Shown: positions 8,451 through 17,664, numbered from the stretch's first letter. The stretch is DNA of 45,604 bases from Mayfieldus sp963841445 (GCA_963841445.1 CAWJCP010000008.1:1-45604); one strand, 5' to 3'. A program made the numbers and translations. The notes: a model not told the origin generated them from the sequence alone.

Positions 8451-8686
8451 GAATTGCCTCTATCCGCTTGGCGGCCTCGGAACCCCATCACCGACCGGGC
8501 CGTCGGCCGCGCTCAGCAATCGATTCGCTCCGCAGCGCACCTGGACCTCATGCCGGCGGTTCGCAGAGCGTCCCCCGACCGCGACTGCGGGCTTTTGGCG
8601 GCTATAGCGACCAGGATCACGCAGTCGAGCTGCCTGGCCCGGAGCTCGATAGGGGAATCGGCGCTCTACCAGGGCCGGGGGCGGCC
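8451..8686. other. Intergenic stretch without a supported gene
   Basis: About 236 bases lie between the cyclotransferase-like gene and the upstream end of the phosphatase gene. Open frames here on both strands lack domain-like composition. It should contain the phosphatase promoter. A hairpin at its left edge is listed separately. I checked for tRNA arms and found no cloverleaf. Confidence 0.5.
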
Positions 8687-8688
8687 CT
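8671..8688 (-). terminator. GC-rich hairpin at end of repair operon
   Basis: AGGGCCG, a four-base loop and CGGCCCT form a perfect seven-base stem overlapping the stop codon of the last gene of the minus-strand repair operon. There is no T-tract, which is common in GC-rich genomes. It could end transcription of the operon. Confidence 0.4.
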
Positions 8689-9313
8689 ACCAGCGGCGCG
8701 GGTTGCCTGGCGGGATCTCGTCGCGAACCAGCCGTGGCTCGATCAGCTCGACCGGAGGCAGGCCGGTGCTGGCCAGGAAGCGCTCCCACTCGCCGTCGCC
8801 GAGGGCGCGAAACGCCGCCTCGACGGCGCGCAGGTAAGGGGCCATCGCGACCGCCCCCGGCGGCGGCTCGATGCGGAAGTGCTGCCGCTTTGCGGTGTAG
8901 GCGACGACGCGGTCGAAGCCGGCGCTTGCGCCGGCGGGGCGATCGAACCCGGCGCCGACGGCGACGGCGCCGCCAACCTCGACCCGGTCGTAGCGCAGCT
9001 CGCGCAGATCGAGTCGCGCGAGCTCCGCGGCGCTGATCTCGATCAGCGCGCCGTTGGGGGCTCGCGCTTCGTCAGGGGCGGGCGCGTCGTTGGTGTCCGG
9101 CTCGATGTTGAGGCCGACGATCCAGGCGGGCAGCTCCCCGTCCGGCCCGGCGAAGGACTTCTCGGCGGCGAGGTTGTCGCGGGCGATCGACCAGCGCCGC
9201 CGCCAGCCGTGCAGGCAGGCGGGGACGAGCGAGTCGGGCTCACGGCCGAACGTCTCCGCGAAGCTGGCCGGGCTGACCAACGAGCCGTAGGCAAATACCG
9301 CGAGGCGACTCAC
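8687..9313 (-). CDS. Gamma-glutamylcyclotransferase-like protein
   Basis: A 208-residue protein with the N-terminal motif YGSL at residues 9-12 (VFAYGSLVSP), which forms the substrate-binding loop of the GGCT/AIG2 fold. Downstream, LDLRELRYDRVEV holds the glutamate expected to act as the general acid/base. Family members cyclise gamma-glutamyl groups to 5-oxoproline. The long middle (IVGLNIEPD) and an extended C-terminal helix suggest a bacterial variant of unknown substrate. It starts with GTG in a GTGA overlap with the nuclease gene stop, so it is translated with the repair operon. A role in repair is not implied by the fold. Confidence 0.75.
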   Translation of the reverse strand: MSRLAVFAYGSLVSPASFAETFGREPDSLVPACLHGWRRRWSIARDNLAAEKSFAGPDGELPAWIVGLNIEPDTNDAPAPDEARAPNGALIEISAAELARLDLRELRYDRVEVGGAVAVGAGFDRPAGASAGFDRVVAYTAKRQHFRIEPPPGAVAMAPYLRAVEAAFRALGDGEWERFLASTGLPPVELIEPRLVRDEIPPGNPRRW

Positions 9314-10236
9314 TTCGCGGTCGGCGCCGCGGGCGATTTGCGCCGCGGGCCCGGCGGCTCCGCCGGGGCGCTGCAGAGGCGCCGGCGCGCCGGGCAGTCG
9401 TGGCAGAGGCCCCAGTCGGGGCTCTCGGTGACCTCGAAGCGGCCCGCTGCCAGTTCGGTGACCATGGCCTCGAGGCGCTCGCCGGCGGCGTCGATTGCCT
9501 CACCGTCGAGCTCCTCGACGACCGGCTCGTCCGGCCGCTCCAGGAAGACGTAGGCGACTCGTACCCGCTCGGCCCCGGTCGCGCGCTGGACCGCGAGGGC
9601 GTAGAGGTCGCGCTGGGTCGAATAGCGATCCGCGTGCGACGCGGGCGCGGCTCCGTCGAGCCTGTCGGTCTTGTAGTCGACGACGGTCGGCGGCGCGGCG
9701 CGAGGCTGCACGAGCAGGTCGAGCGTCCCGCGGACCAGCGTCCCGGCGAGCTCGATCTTGAAGGGCACCTCGGAGCCGGATCGCGAAGCGGCGCCGCTGA
9801 GCTCGTTTCGGAACGGCGACTCGATCCAGCCGCGCAGCAGCCCCTGGGCGCGCTCGAGGCTCTGCTCGGGCTCGAGTCCCTTCGCGGCGAGGACGCGACC
9901 CGCTAAGGCGGGCTTCGGCTCGATCCAGCGATGCTTGGCGCTCCAGTCGAGCAGCTCGTGGACGGCACTGCCGAAGGCGCGGTTGCGATCCGGCGCCCGG
10001 CCGCCGTTCGCAAGCGAGGAGAGGCCGAGCACGCTCTCCACGTAGAAGCGGTAGCCGCAGCGCCGGTAGGAGTCAAGCGCCGAGTAAGAGAGCGGCCGGC
10101 GAGGGGTGACCGGCGAGCGGGGCTCGACGATCGGCGGGGCGCCGGGCTCGATCGCGATCGTCGGGCGGCTCGCCAGGGCCGCCTCGGCCAGTCGCCGGCC
10201 CTGCTCGGCGCTGGGCCGGTTGAGGCGCACGCTCAC
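9310..10236 (-). CDS. PD-(D/E)XK nuclease frame, probably C-terminal part of AddA-like protein
   Basis: 308 residues carrying a RecB-like nuclease. Motifs: YSALDSYRRCGYRFY at 51-65, RGTLDLL at 169-175, VVDYKTD at 185-191 and QRDLYALAV at 208-216. Four cysteines (C60, C278, C281, C288) match the iron-staple layout that holds a 4Fe-4S cluster in AddB-type nucleases. The listed start is a GTG in a GTGA overlap with the helicase stop. However, the same frame continues upstream without a stop as sensible protein (PELGLDLGQQVEV) to a run of six G/C bases at 10285-10290. One extra base there would fuse it to the helicase as a single protein of 1171 residues. So this is either a separate subunit or the detached half of a frameshifted gene. 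Confidence 0.8.
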   Translation of the reverse strand: MSVRLNRPSAEQGRRLAEAALASRPTIAIEPGAPPIVEPRSPVTPRRPLSYSALDSYRRCGYRFYVESVLGLSSLANGGRAPDRNRAFGSAVHELLDWSAKHRWIEPKPALAGRVLAAKGLEPEQSLERAQGLLRGWIESPFRNELSGAASRSGSEVPFKIELAGTLVRGTLDLLVQPRAAPPTVVDYKTDRLDGAAPASHADRYSTQRDLYALAVQRATGAERVRVAYVFLERPDEPVVEELDGEAIDAAGERLEAMVTELAAGRFEVTESPDWGLCHDCPARRRLCSAPAEPPGPRRKSPAAPTAK

Positions 10237-12824
10237 CTCGACCTGCTGCCCGAGATCGAGGCCGAGCTCGGGCGCGGCGGGCGCGGGGGGAGGCTGACGA
10301 TGCTGTCGTGCTCGAGGTCCTCGACCCCCCAGGCGGCGATCAGGCGCTCCGTTATCCGGGTCGTCGGCTTCGGCTCCTTGGGCCGGCTCGTCGCGGTGAT
10401 GCCGCTGAGCAGCAGCCGCTCGCGGGCCCGGGTCACGGCGACGTAGAAGAGCCGCAGCTCCTCAGCGGAGTCAAGCTCGCCGGACGCCTCGAGCAGCGCC
10501 TCGCGCTCGTAGAGGTCGATCGAGCGCGCGCCGAGTCGCGCCAGGCGCAGCCCGATCCGTCCCTCGTCGCCGCTGCCGCGGCCGATCGCCAGGTCCGGGG
10601 GGCGGCCTCCCGGACCGAGGTTGCGGCCGAGGCCGGCGACAGCGACGACCGGGAACTCGAGGCCCTTGGCGGCATGGATCGTCATCACCCGCACCCCGTC
10701 GTGGTCCTCGGCCTCGGTGGCCGCCACCGCCTCGTCGTCGTCGGCGCTGCGCAAGGAGAGGAAGTCGAGGAAGCCGCGCAGGTCGCGACCCTCGTTGGCT
10801 TCGAACTCGCGCGCCATCCGCATCAGCTTGCGCAGGTTGGCGAGCCGCAGCTCGCCGGGCCCGCGGAGCAGGATCGCGAGGTCATAGCCGCTCTCGGCGA
10901 CGACCCGCTCGATCAGCTCCTCCAGCCCCAGCCGCGGTCCTTCGAGGCGCAGCGCGTCGATCCGGGAGTGAAAGCGGCGCAGGCGATCGCAGTCGGCCGC
11001 GGGTATCTGCTCGAGCCGCTGCGGCTCCTCGAGCTGCGGCTCCCAGGCGCCGACGGCGGCCTCGAGCGCGGTCCATATCCACCCCCTGCGGCCGACCGCG
11101 CGGCGCAGCAGCCAGAGGGTGTCGGGCAGCACCCCGCAGGCCGGGGAGGCCAGGGCCCCGAGCAGCGGCTCATCGTCGAGCGGGTTGGCGACCGTCGCGA
11201 GCAGGCAGCGCACGTCTTCGACCTGCTGCTGGGACCAGTAGCCGCGCCCGCCGACCACGTAGGGGCGCAGCCCGGCGCGGACCAGCGCCTCCTCGTAGGC
11301 GTCGACGTGGGTGAAGGCGCGCAACAGCAGCACGATGCTCCCGCGCGGGACCCCGGCGTCGGCCAGCTCGCGCAGGCGGGCGGCGAGGAAGCGGGCCTCG
11401 GCCGCGGCCTCGGGCGGCGTGCGGTCATCGAGCGGCAGGTCGAGCTCGATCTCGTCGGCGTCCCAGCCCTTCGGTTCGGTCAGCAGCAGCTCGACCGCTC
11501 CGCCGGGGCCGGCCGGCCGCTCGGCCTCGGGGGCGGACCCGACGCTCAGCGGGCGATGGCCCGGCAGCATCGAGGCGCCGATCGAGTTGGCCGTCGCGAT
11601 CACCTCGGGGCGGGAGCGGAAGTTGCCGCTCAGCGGCAGGACGCTCGCTCCCCCGGCGGCCGCGAAGTGCTCGCGCTGAGCGCGGAACACGGCGAGGTCG
11701 GCGTGACGGAAGCCGTAGATCGACTGGAACTCGTCGCCGACCAGGAACAGCTCGGTGGCGGGGCCGCGCAGCGCTTCGATCAACCGCAGCTGCAGCCGGT
11801 TGGTGTCCTGGAACTCGTCGACCAGCAGCTGCGCGAAGCGCTCCCGGTATGCCTCGCCGAGCTCCGACTCGCCGAGCAGCCGCACGCTGAGCAGCTGCAG
11901 GTCCTCGAAGTCGAGCCCCGCGCGGGTCGCCTTCTCGGCCTCATAGCGGCCCCCGAAGAGGCGCAGAAGCTCGCGCAGGTGCTCGTAGACGACGCCGCCC
12001 TCCGCTGTCGCCGCGGCCGCGGCGGTTGCCGCGCGGAGCGCCTTCGCGCACTCGCCGCGGGCTCCCTTGGGGCGGCCGAAGTGAAGGGCGGCGAGCTGGT
12101 CGAGGCTGGGAAGCTCGCGATCGCGATCGGCGCAGAGCTCCAGGGCCCGCTCGATCCTCTCGCGCTGCGAGGCGCTGCCGCCGCCTGCCGCGAGCGCCTC
12201 TGTCGCGGCGGCCTCCAGCGCCGCCAGCGCCGCCGCGAGGTCGACCGCGGGCGCATCGGGCAGCTGCGGGGTCTCGTGGCCGCGGCTGCGCAGCTCCTCG
12301 TGGGCGTCGACGACCATCTCACGCAGCCCGTTGACGTAGTAGGCCGCAACGGTCGCCTCGCGCTCGCGGTCGCCGTCGGCGAGGAAGTCCTCAAGCGCGG
12401 CGTCGAATGCCGCCCCGGCGGCGCGGGTCGCCTCGCCCGCGTCGAGGACCCGGAAGCGGGGGTCGATCCCGGCGGCGACCGGGTGGGCGGCGAGCAGGCG
12501 CCGGCAGAAGCCGTGGATCGTCGTGATCAGCGCCCCGCCGAAGCCGGAGACCAGCTCGGCCAGCCGCGCGGGGTCGCCCTCCCCGGCGCGCTGGCGGCGG
12601 CGCAGCTCGTCGCGAACCCGCTCGCGCAGCTGGGCCGCCGCCTTGTCGGTGAAGGTGAAGGCGAGGATCTGGTCGGGCGCCAGCCCGTCGACGGCGACGA
12701 GGTCGCAGTAACGGTCGACCAGGACCCCGGTCTTGCCGGTGCCGGCCCCGGCCTCGAGCAGGACGTCGCCGCCGCGGCTCGCGATCGCCTCGCGCTGCTC
12801 ACGGGTCGCTTGGCGAACGCTCAT
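10233..12824 (-). CDS. UvrD/Rep-type helicase, AddA/AdnB-like
   Basis: 863 residues of a superfamily 1A DNA helicase of the RecB/AddA type. Walker A is AGAGTGKT at 25-32. Other motifs visible are TFTDKAA (Ia), LLVDEFQDTN (II), GDEFQSIYGFR (III), GNFRSR (IV), MTIHAAKGLEF (V) and LFYVAVTRARERLL (VI). Together with the overlapping upstream subunit it should unwind double-strand ends for recombinational repair. The last 14 or so residues (PRPPRPSSASISGSRSR region) are low-complexity and read as out-of-frame sequence after a six-base C run. Restoring one base continues into the nuclease domain, the normal AddA layout. The ATG overlaps the AddB-like stop (ATGA), so translation is coupled. Confidence 0.9.
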   Translation of the reverse strand: MSVRQATREQREAIASRGGDVLLEAGAGTGKTGVLVDRYCDLVAVDGLAPDQILAFTFTDKAAAQLRERVRDELRRRQRAGEGDPARLAELVSGFGGALITTIHGFCRRLLAAHPVAAGIDPRFRVLDAGEATRAAGAAFDAALEDFLADGDREREATVAAYYVNGLREMVVDAHEELRSRGHETPQLPDAPAVDLAAALAALEAAATEALAAGGGSASQRERIERALELCADRDRELPSLDQLAALHFGRPKGARGECAKALRAATAAAAATAEGGVVYEHLRELLRLFGGRYEAEKATRAGLDFEDLQLLSVRLLGESELGEAYRERFAQLLVDEFQDTNRLQLRLIEALRGPATELFLVGDEFQSIYGFRHADLAVFRAQREHFAAAGGASVLPLSGNFRSRPEVIATANSIGASMLPGHRPLSVGSAPEAERPAGPGGAVELLLTEPKGWDADEIELDLPLDDRTPPEAAAEARFLAARLRELADAGVPRGSIVLLLRAFTHVDAYEEALVRAGLRPYVVGGRGYWSQQQVEDVRCLLATVANPLDDEPLLGALASPACGVLPDTLWLLRRAVGRRGWIWTALEAAVGAWEPQLEEPQRLEQIPAADCDRLRRFHSRIDALRLEGPRLGLEELIERVVAESGYDLAILLRGPGELRLANLRKLMRMAREFEANEGRDLRGFLDFLSLRSADDDEAVAATEAEDHDGVRVMTIHAAKGLEFPVVAVAGLGRNLGPGGRPPDLAIGRGSGDEGRIGLRLARLGARSIDLYEREALLEASGELDSAEELRLFYVAVTRARERLLLSGITATSRPKEPKPTTRITERLIAAWGVEDLEHDSIVSLPPRPPRPSSASISGSRSR

Positions 12825-15800
12825 GCGGCCTCTTCTTCCTCCTCATCCTGCGGCACGAAGAACGGCGCCCGCTCGCGGCGGCAGATCGGCGCAAAGGTGC
12901 AGAAGCGCGGGCACTGGTTGTGCCCCTTGACCCCCTCCGCTGGCCCGGGGTCGCGGGCGATGTCCCCGGCGCGCATCCGCTGCACGGCCGCGGTGGCGCG
13001 CTTCGCGGCGTCGCGCAGCGCGCCCTCGAACTCCGCGCCGGAGAGCCGGTCGTTGTCATAGGGCTCGAGGTCGTCGAGCACCCCATCGTCGTCGTCACGG
13101 AGAAGGCCGCGGGGACGCGGGGCGGTCGTCGGGCGCAGCGGCTGGTAGAGGCCGCCGACCATCTCGATCTCCCAGAGCTCGCGCAGCGCCAGCAGGTAGA
13201 GCGGCAGCTGCAGGGTTCCCTTCTCGACGAACTTGGCGTAGGGGGTGCCCTCGCGAGAGAGCTTGTAGTCGAAGGCGAGCCCGACGCCCTGTCCCTGATC
13301 GACGCGGTCGATGCGGCCGTGCAGCGCCCAGTCGGAGATCCGAAGCGGCGGGCGCGCCGCCTCTTCGCCGTCGCCGAACTCGACTTCGAGCAGGGTCGGG
13401 CGCAGGCGCGGATTCCGCCGCTCGGCCTCGTGGCGCAGGAAGGCGACCAGGAGCCGCTCGATCCGCCGTCGCATCGAGCGGTCCGCGGGGTGCTCGCTGA
13501 GCCCCGTTGTCACCTCGTCGACGATCTCTCGACCGCGCTCGATCCAGGTCTCGAGGTCGGCGGGCCGGGGCAGGGCGTCGTCGCCGGGCGCCTCGCGATA
13601 GAGGCGCTCCAGCGCCTCGTGCATCAGCCCTCCCTGGGTCATCGGCTCGGGCTGCGGGTCAAGCGGCTGCGGGTGCAGCTCGTGGTCGACGAACCAGCGA
13701 TAGGAGCAGACGTCGAAGGTCTCCAGCGTCGTGCCGCCGTAAGCGGGCACCTCGACCAGCTCGGCGATGACCGCCGGCACCCGCAGCGGCCCCGGCTTCT
13801 CGGTTCGCGCCTCGGCATCCCCGGCTTCGCTGAGCGCGGCCGCGATGCGGTCGCGGCGCCCAGGCGCCAGCTCGAGCCGGTCCAGCGCCTGCGGGTCGGC
13901 CCGCGCGGCTGCAAGTGCTCGCGTCAGCTCCGCCTCGCTGGGAGCGTCGGAGGTCGCGAAGAGGATCTCGCCGAGGCCCCTGGAGCTGGTGATCGCGCTC
14001 TCGACCGGGTCTTCGGTGTCGCGATCGTCGGGGGCGGGGGGTTCGAGCAGCGTTCGCACCTCGTCGATGAATGGCGAGCGCGACTCCGCGCCCCCGGCCT
14101 CGTCGCTGGTCCGATAGGAGAGGTAGAGGCGCTCGGTCGGGCGTGAGAGGCAGACCGCGAACAGGTAGCGCTCCTCGTCCTCGGGCTCGACCCGCGGCGG
14201 CATCCCGAGGGCGGCGCGCTGCTCGTCGGAAAGGAACGGCCCGTCGGTGCGGCGGCGCGGGAACTCGCCGTCCTGCAGCGAGGCGACGAAGAGATACTCG
14301 GGCCGGCTGGCGCGCAGGTCATATGGGCTGGCGATCCGCACCCGGCCCTCGGCGGGCCCGGTCCAGGCGCGGATCGTGAGGCCCTCGAGCTCGGCGACCA
14401 GCTCCTCGGGTGTTGGCTCGATGCCGTGCAGCTCCGCCAGCTGCTCGGCGGCAGCAGCGATCCGCTCTCCGGCGCGCAGCTCAGCGGCGGCGTTTGAGTC
14501 CGGGATCGCGCCCCGCTGCTCCTCGTCCGAGAGCGGGCGCTGGGCGATCTCGCGCGCGAGGTAGGCGACCTCGCGCAGCAGAGCCTGTGGATCGTCGGCG
14601 GCGTCGAGCAGGCGCTGCAGGTCGCGCGGCTGCTCGCCGTTCTGCTCGGCCCACTCGGCAGCCGCCTCGGGGGCGCCGGCGAGCCGGCGGCGCCGAATCG
14701 CGAGCTCGAGGCGATCGACCTTGCTCGATCCGGCCCGGCGCGGGCCGCGCAGGTAGGCGAGCAGATCGGCGGCGCGTCGCGAAGTGAAGGCGGCGCGCAG
14801 CAGCGCCAGCAGGCAGCTCCCGGTCCCGCTCTGGGAGACCGGCTGCTCGGTCTCCAGCGCGACCGGGATCCCATAGCCGCGCAAGACGCCCGCGTACAGC
14901 GACCCGCGCCGAGCCGGGTCGCGCAGCGTGATCGCGATCTGCTCGGCGCCGACGCCCTCCGCGAGCAGGCGCGCGATCCGCGCCCCGATCAGCTCCGCCT
15001 CGCCGCGGTCGCCGGCGCTGCGCAGCAGCGCCAGGCTGGGGTCGGGCTCCCGGCGCTCTGAGGCCTCGCGCAAAAAGCTGCGCTGGAGGTGAAAGAGCAG
15101 CGGGCTCGGGGTGTTGCCGGGGTCGGCCTCGGTGATCGTCTCCGTCGCCGGGCCCAGCTCCTTGAGCTGTTGGAAGAGGCGGGCGCGAGCGCCGAGCGCG
15201 GCGCTGTCCTCGTAGGTCAGCGAGACAGTCACCTCCGCCGCGCCGGCCAGCGCCGCGACCAGCTCGCGCTGCTCGACCGTGAAGTCGTCGAAGCCGTAGA
15301 GCAGCACCGGCCGGCCTGCCCATAGGTCGGGATTGCGGCGCAGCGCCGCGATCGCGGCGTGGGCGATCGTATGGCGGTCCGCATGCCCGCGCGAGTCGCG
15401 CAAAGCGACGTAGGCGCTGTAGAGCTCCGTGAGGTCGTCGAGGTAGGCCGATCCCTCCAGGGTCGAGGCGCCGGCGGCCACCGTCCCGGGGCTCAGCATC
15501 GCGGCCTGCAGCTCCTCGAGCAGGTCGTCAAGCGCGACCGCGAAGCCCGGTCGGCTGGCGGAGCGCCGCAGCGGCCGCAGCCGCACCGCGCCGATCGCGG
15601 CGCGCAGCAGGCGGATGCGCTGGGTGGCGCTGAGCGCCTCAGGGACCGGCTCGCCGGCGGCCCGGGCGACCTCGCCGAAGATGCCGTCGAAGACCAGCAC
15701 CGAGCCGCCGAGCAGCGCGCCACTGGCTTTGCTCAGCTCGCGCTCGAAGGCGAAGACGTCGTCAAGCGTGGGTACGACCAGAACCGGATCGCGGCCGAGC

Positions 15801-15874
15801 GCGGCGAGGAATCGCTCGCGGATCACCCCGGCGCGGCCGGAGTTGGGCGGTCCGTGTACGAGGTGCAGCGGCAT
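12821..15874 (-). CDS. AddB/AdnA-like helicase-nuclease subunit
   Basis: 1017 residues. The N-terminal motor begins HLVHGPPNSGRAGV, which aligns with Walker A but has Arg in place of the essential Lys, so this motor is probably inactive. The C-terminal domain is a PD-(D/E)XK nuclease (HGRIDRVDQ and AFDYKLSREG). It has an iron-staple set: C723 (DVCSYRWF) and C988, C992, C998 (CPRFCTFAPIC). It ends in an acidic tail. These features match the AddB partner of AddAB or the weak-motor subunit of AdnAB. The open frame extends about 170 residues upstream but is Ser/Arg-rich shadow of the glycosidase gene. I start at the ATG of MPLHLVHG, as in relatives. Confidence 0.88.
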   Translation of the reverse strand: MPLHLVHGPPNSGRAGVIRERFLAALGRDPVLVVPTLDDVFAFERELSKASGALLGGSVLVFDGIFGEVARAAGEPVPEALSATQRIRLLRAAIGAVRLRPLRRSASRPGFAVALDDLLEELQAAMLSPGTVAAGASTLEGSAYLDDLTELYSAYVALRDSRGHADRHTIAHAAIAALRRNPDLWAGRPVLLYGFDDFTVEQRELVAALAGAAEVTVSLTYEDSAALGARARLFQQLKELGPATETITEADPGNTPSPLLFHLQRSFLREASERREPDPSLALLRSAGDRGEAELIGARIARLLAEGVGAEQIAITLRDPARRGSLYAGVLRGYGIPVALETEQPVSQSGTGSCLLALLRAAFTSRRAADLLAYLRGPRRAGSSKVDRLELAIRRRRLAGAPEAAAEWAEQNGEQPRDLQRLLDAADDPQALLREVAYLAREIAQRPLSDEEQRGAIPDSNAAAELRAGERIAAAAEQLAELHGIEPTPEELVAELEGLTIRAWTGPAEGRVRIASPYDLRASRPEYLFVASLQDGEFPRRRTDGPFLSDEQRAALGMPPRVEPEDEERYLFAVCLSRPTERLYLSYRTSDEAGGAESRSPFIDEVRTLLEPPAPDDRDTEDPVESAITSSRGLGEILFATSDAPSEAELTRALAAARADPQALDRLELAPGRRDRIAAALSEAGDAEARTEKPGPLRVPAVIAELVEVPAYGGTTLETFDVCSYRWFVDHELHPQPLDPQPEPMTQGGLMHEALERLYREAPGDDALPRPADLETWIERGREIVDEVTTGLSEHPADRSMRRRIERLLVAFLRHEAERRNPRLRPTLLEVEFGDGEEAARPPLRISDWALHGRIDRVDQGQGVGLAFDYKLSREGTPYAKFVEKGTLQLPLYLLALRELWEIEMVGGLYQPLRPTTAPRPRGLLRDDDDGVLDDLEPYDNDRLSGAEFEGALRDAAKRATAAVQRMRAGDIARDPGPAEGVKGHNQCPRFCTFAPICRRERAPFFVPQDEEEEEAA

Positions 15875-15918
15875 CGGCGTCTCCGCACCCAGGATATGAA
15901 CGGTCGCGGCGCACCCGG

Positions 15919-15935
15919 CTCGCCGCCGCGGCGAG
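15919..15935 (-). terminator. Hairpin directly after glycosidase-like gene
   Basis: CTCGCCGCCGCGGCGAG is an eight-base inverted repeat around one central base. It abuts the stop codon of the upstream minus-strand gene. It should reduce read-through into the repair operon, though no T-run follows. Confidence 0.45.
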
Positions 15936-17105
15936 CTAGCGGCCCGAGAACCTCGCGACCAGCCAGCGGTAGCGCCAGAACGCCGGCTTCGGCGAGTAGT
16001 CGCTGTGCAGCAGCCCGTACTGCGATTGGAAACTCGGATCGGCGCTGTCGTTGTCGCGCAGGCCGAACCAGCTGTAGTTGGAGACGTTGTAGGTGCCCCG
16101 ATAGGCCTGCACGGCCCCCACGAAGCCGCCGAGTGCCTCGAGCTGGGTCGACTCCGGCCTCCCGGGCCCGGTCGGATAGCCGTTCTCGTCGACGTGGATC
16201 GGCACCGAGCGGCCGAGGCCGGCCAGGGGCATGAAGCAGCGCCGCGTCGCGGCCAGCGCCTCGACCATCGAGTTCCCGAAGTCGACGACGGTCGGGGGGA
16301 AGAAGGTGCCCGGGTAGAGGTCGACTCCGGCCCAATCGACCGCATCTCGAAACGGCTTGCCGCCCTTGACCCCGATGCCGCGCCAGAAGTCCGCATCCGA
16401 GGCCGGGTTGAGCCCGTAGGCGTAGTTGAAGCCGATGCGGAGCTGGCGATGCCCGAGCCGCCGCGCCTCGCGCTTGGCCGCGATCACGCCCTGCACGAGG
16501 GCGTCCTGGGCGTTGCGGTAGAAGCCGTCCGAGGTGTTGGGGGAGAAGGTGAGGTTGACCTCGTTGGTGATCTGAAGCGCGGTGACGTGCCGATTCGGGC
16601 CGAAGACCTGAACCACCCGGCGAACGAAGCGCAGCCACTTGGCGATGTCGCCGTCGTCGGCCTCGGCGGGGTGGTAGCGGACCTGCAGCTCGACGTCGAG
16701 CCCAAGCCGGGAGTAGCGATCCGCCAGCGCCTTGTAGCGGGCGATCCCCGCCTCGCCGTCGGACTCGAAGAGCCGGTTGAGCCGCACCGAGAAGGGCCGC
16801 CAGCGCGGTCGCAGGACCCGCAGCGCCGCGTTTGCGCGCCCGACGTCCTCAGGGACCACGGTGCCCTGGGAGGCGCCCGCCGTGCCCGAGGGCAGCGGGC
16901 CGACGCCCCATTCGACCGGCCGTCCGGGTCGTGGCGGCAGGGTGTCGTAGCTCTGGGCGCAGCCGGGGTCGGGCTGGATGGGTGCGGGGGTCCTGTACCA
17001 GGGCACGGCGCCCGGCGCATCCCAGGGCATCGCCGCGGCGACGCCGGTCGTCGCCGACATCCCGAAGGCGACCGTGATCACGGCTAGCGCTGCGCGAAGG
17101 GCCAT
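15936..17105 (-). CDS. Secreted clan-A glycoside hydrolase-like protein
   Basis: 389 residues with a Sec signal peptide (hydrophobic residues 3-25, probable cleavage after VAAA). The rest looks like a (beta/alpha)8 barrel. ITNEVN places a likely acid/base at E182 after the Asn typical of clan GH-A, and HVDENGY places a likely nucleophile at E307. A GH5- or GH39-like fold is a fair guess; the substrate is unknown. Further upstream, a TTG at 17135 would add ten residues before the signal, so the ATG at 17105 is preferred. No carbohydrate-binding module or anchor is seen. It is flanked by its own downstream hairpin, suggesting a single-gene transcript. Confidence 0.75.
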   Translation of the reverse strand: MALRAALAVITVAFGMSATTGVAAAMPWDAPGAVPWYRTPAPIQPDPGCAQSYDTLPPRPGRPVEWGVGPLPSGTAGASQGTVVPEDVGRANAALRVLRPRWRPFSVRLNRLFESDGEAGIARYKALADRYSRLGLDVELQVRYHPAEADDGDIAKWLRFVRRVVQVFGPNRHVTALQITNEVNLTFSPNTSDGFYRNAQDALVQGVIAAKREARRLGHRQLRIGFNYAYGLNPASDADFWRGIGVKGGKPFRDAVDWAGVDLYPGTFFPPTVVDFGNSMVEALAATRRCFMPLAGLGRSVPIHVDENGYPTGPGRPESTQLEALGGFVGAVQAYRGTYNVSNYSWFGLRDNDSADPSFQSQYGLLHSDYSPKPAFWRYRWLVARFSGR

Positions 17106-17202
17106 CACCCGGGCATCTTGCCTGTTTGGACTCAAGAAGGCGGCATTTGGCGCCGATCGTCGCCTCGGTTTGCCGTCTCCCGCCGCCTTTATCTTGACCG
17201 CG

Positions 17203-17658
17203 ATGTCACTCTGCTTCGTGGACCCAGCCGACGCGATCCGCGCGATCGCCGACTCGATCGGCCGCGAGGCGCGCCGGCAGCTGCTCGGCGAGGCTGTGCG
17301 CGCCTGGGTCGACGAGATCCCCGACGACGAGCTCGAGACCCATTACGCGAGGGCGCTCTCGGAGCTTGACGAGCACGACCTCTCGATGCTCGCCGCCTGG
17401 CACGGCTCGCTCGACGTCGGCCACCCGGTGCCCAGCCGCGACTTCCTGATGGGGGCCTTCGGCTCCCTGGGTGAGCACCGCCGCGAGGCGCTGAAGCTCG
17501 CTGCCGGCTTCCGTGGCGAGGAGGCGGTCGACGCCGGGGTCACCGAGGAGCGGGCGCTGGAGACGGTCGTCGAGTGGCTCTCGCCGCCGCGGCTGATGGA
17601 GCTCGCGGCCGAGGCCGTCGACCTCTATATCTGGGACCGCGCCGGCAGCGACAACTAG
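17203..17658 (+). CDS. Helical protein of unknown function
   Basis: A 151-residue acidic, mostly helical, cytosolic protein. It begins with FVDPADAIRAIADSIGREARRQ and ends WLSPPRLMELAAEAVDLYIWDR. There are no membrane segments, signal or cysteine motifs, and I do not recognise a family. The ATG at 17203 was chosen because upstream in-frame residues are shadow of the divergent gene. It stands alone between a divergent glycosidase gene and a convergent transferase gene. Codon use and composition match the neighbours, so it is probably a real gene. Confidence 0.68.
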   Translation: MSLCFVDPADAIRAIADSIGREARRQLLGEAVRAWVDEIPDDELETHYARALSELDEHDLSMLAAWHGSLDVGHPVPSRDFLMGAFGSLGEHRREALKLAAGFRGEEAVDAGVTEERALETVVEWLSPPRLMELAAEAVDLYIWDRAGSDN

Positions 17659-17664
17659 GCGCGT

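Noticed and set aside
8461..8690. Possible tRNA gene in a gene-free stretch
   Set aside because: No T-arm consensus or cloverleaf pairing could be made.
10308..13061. Plus-strand frame of 917 codons
   Set aside because: It is antisense to the helicase gene; composition is repetitive and no motif is visible.
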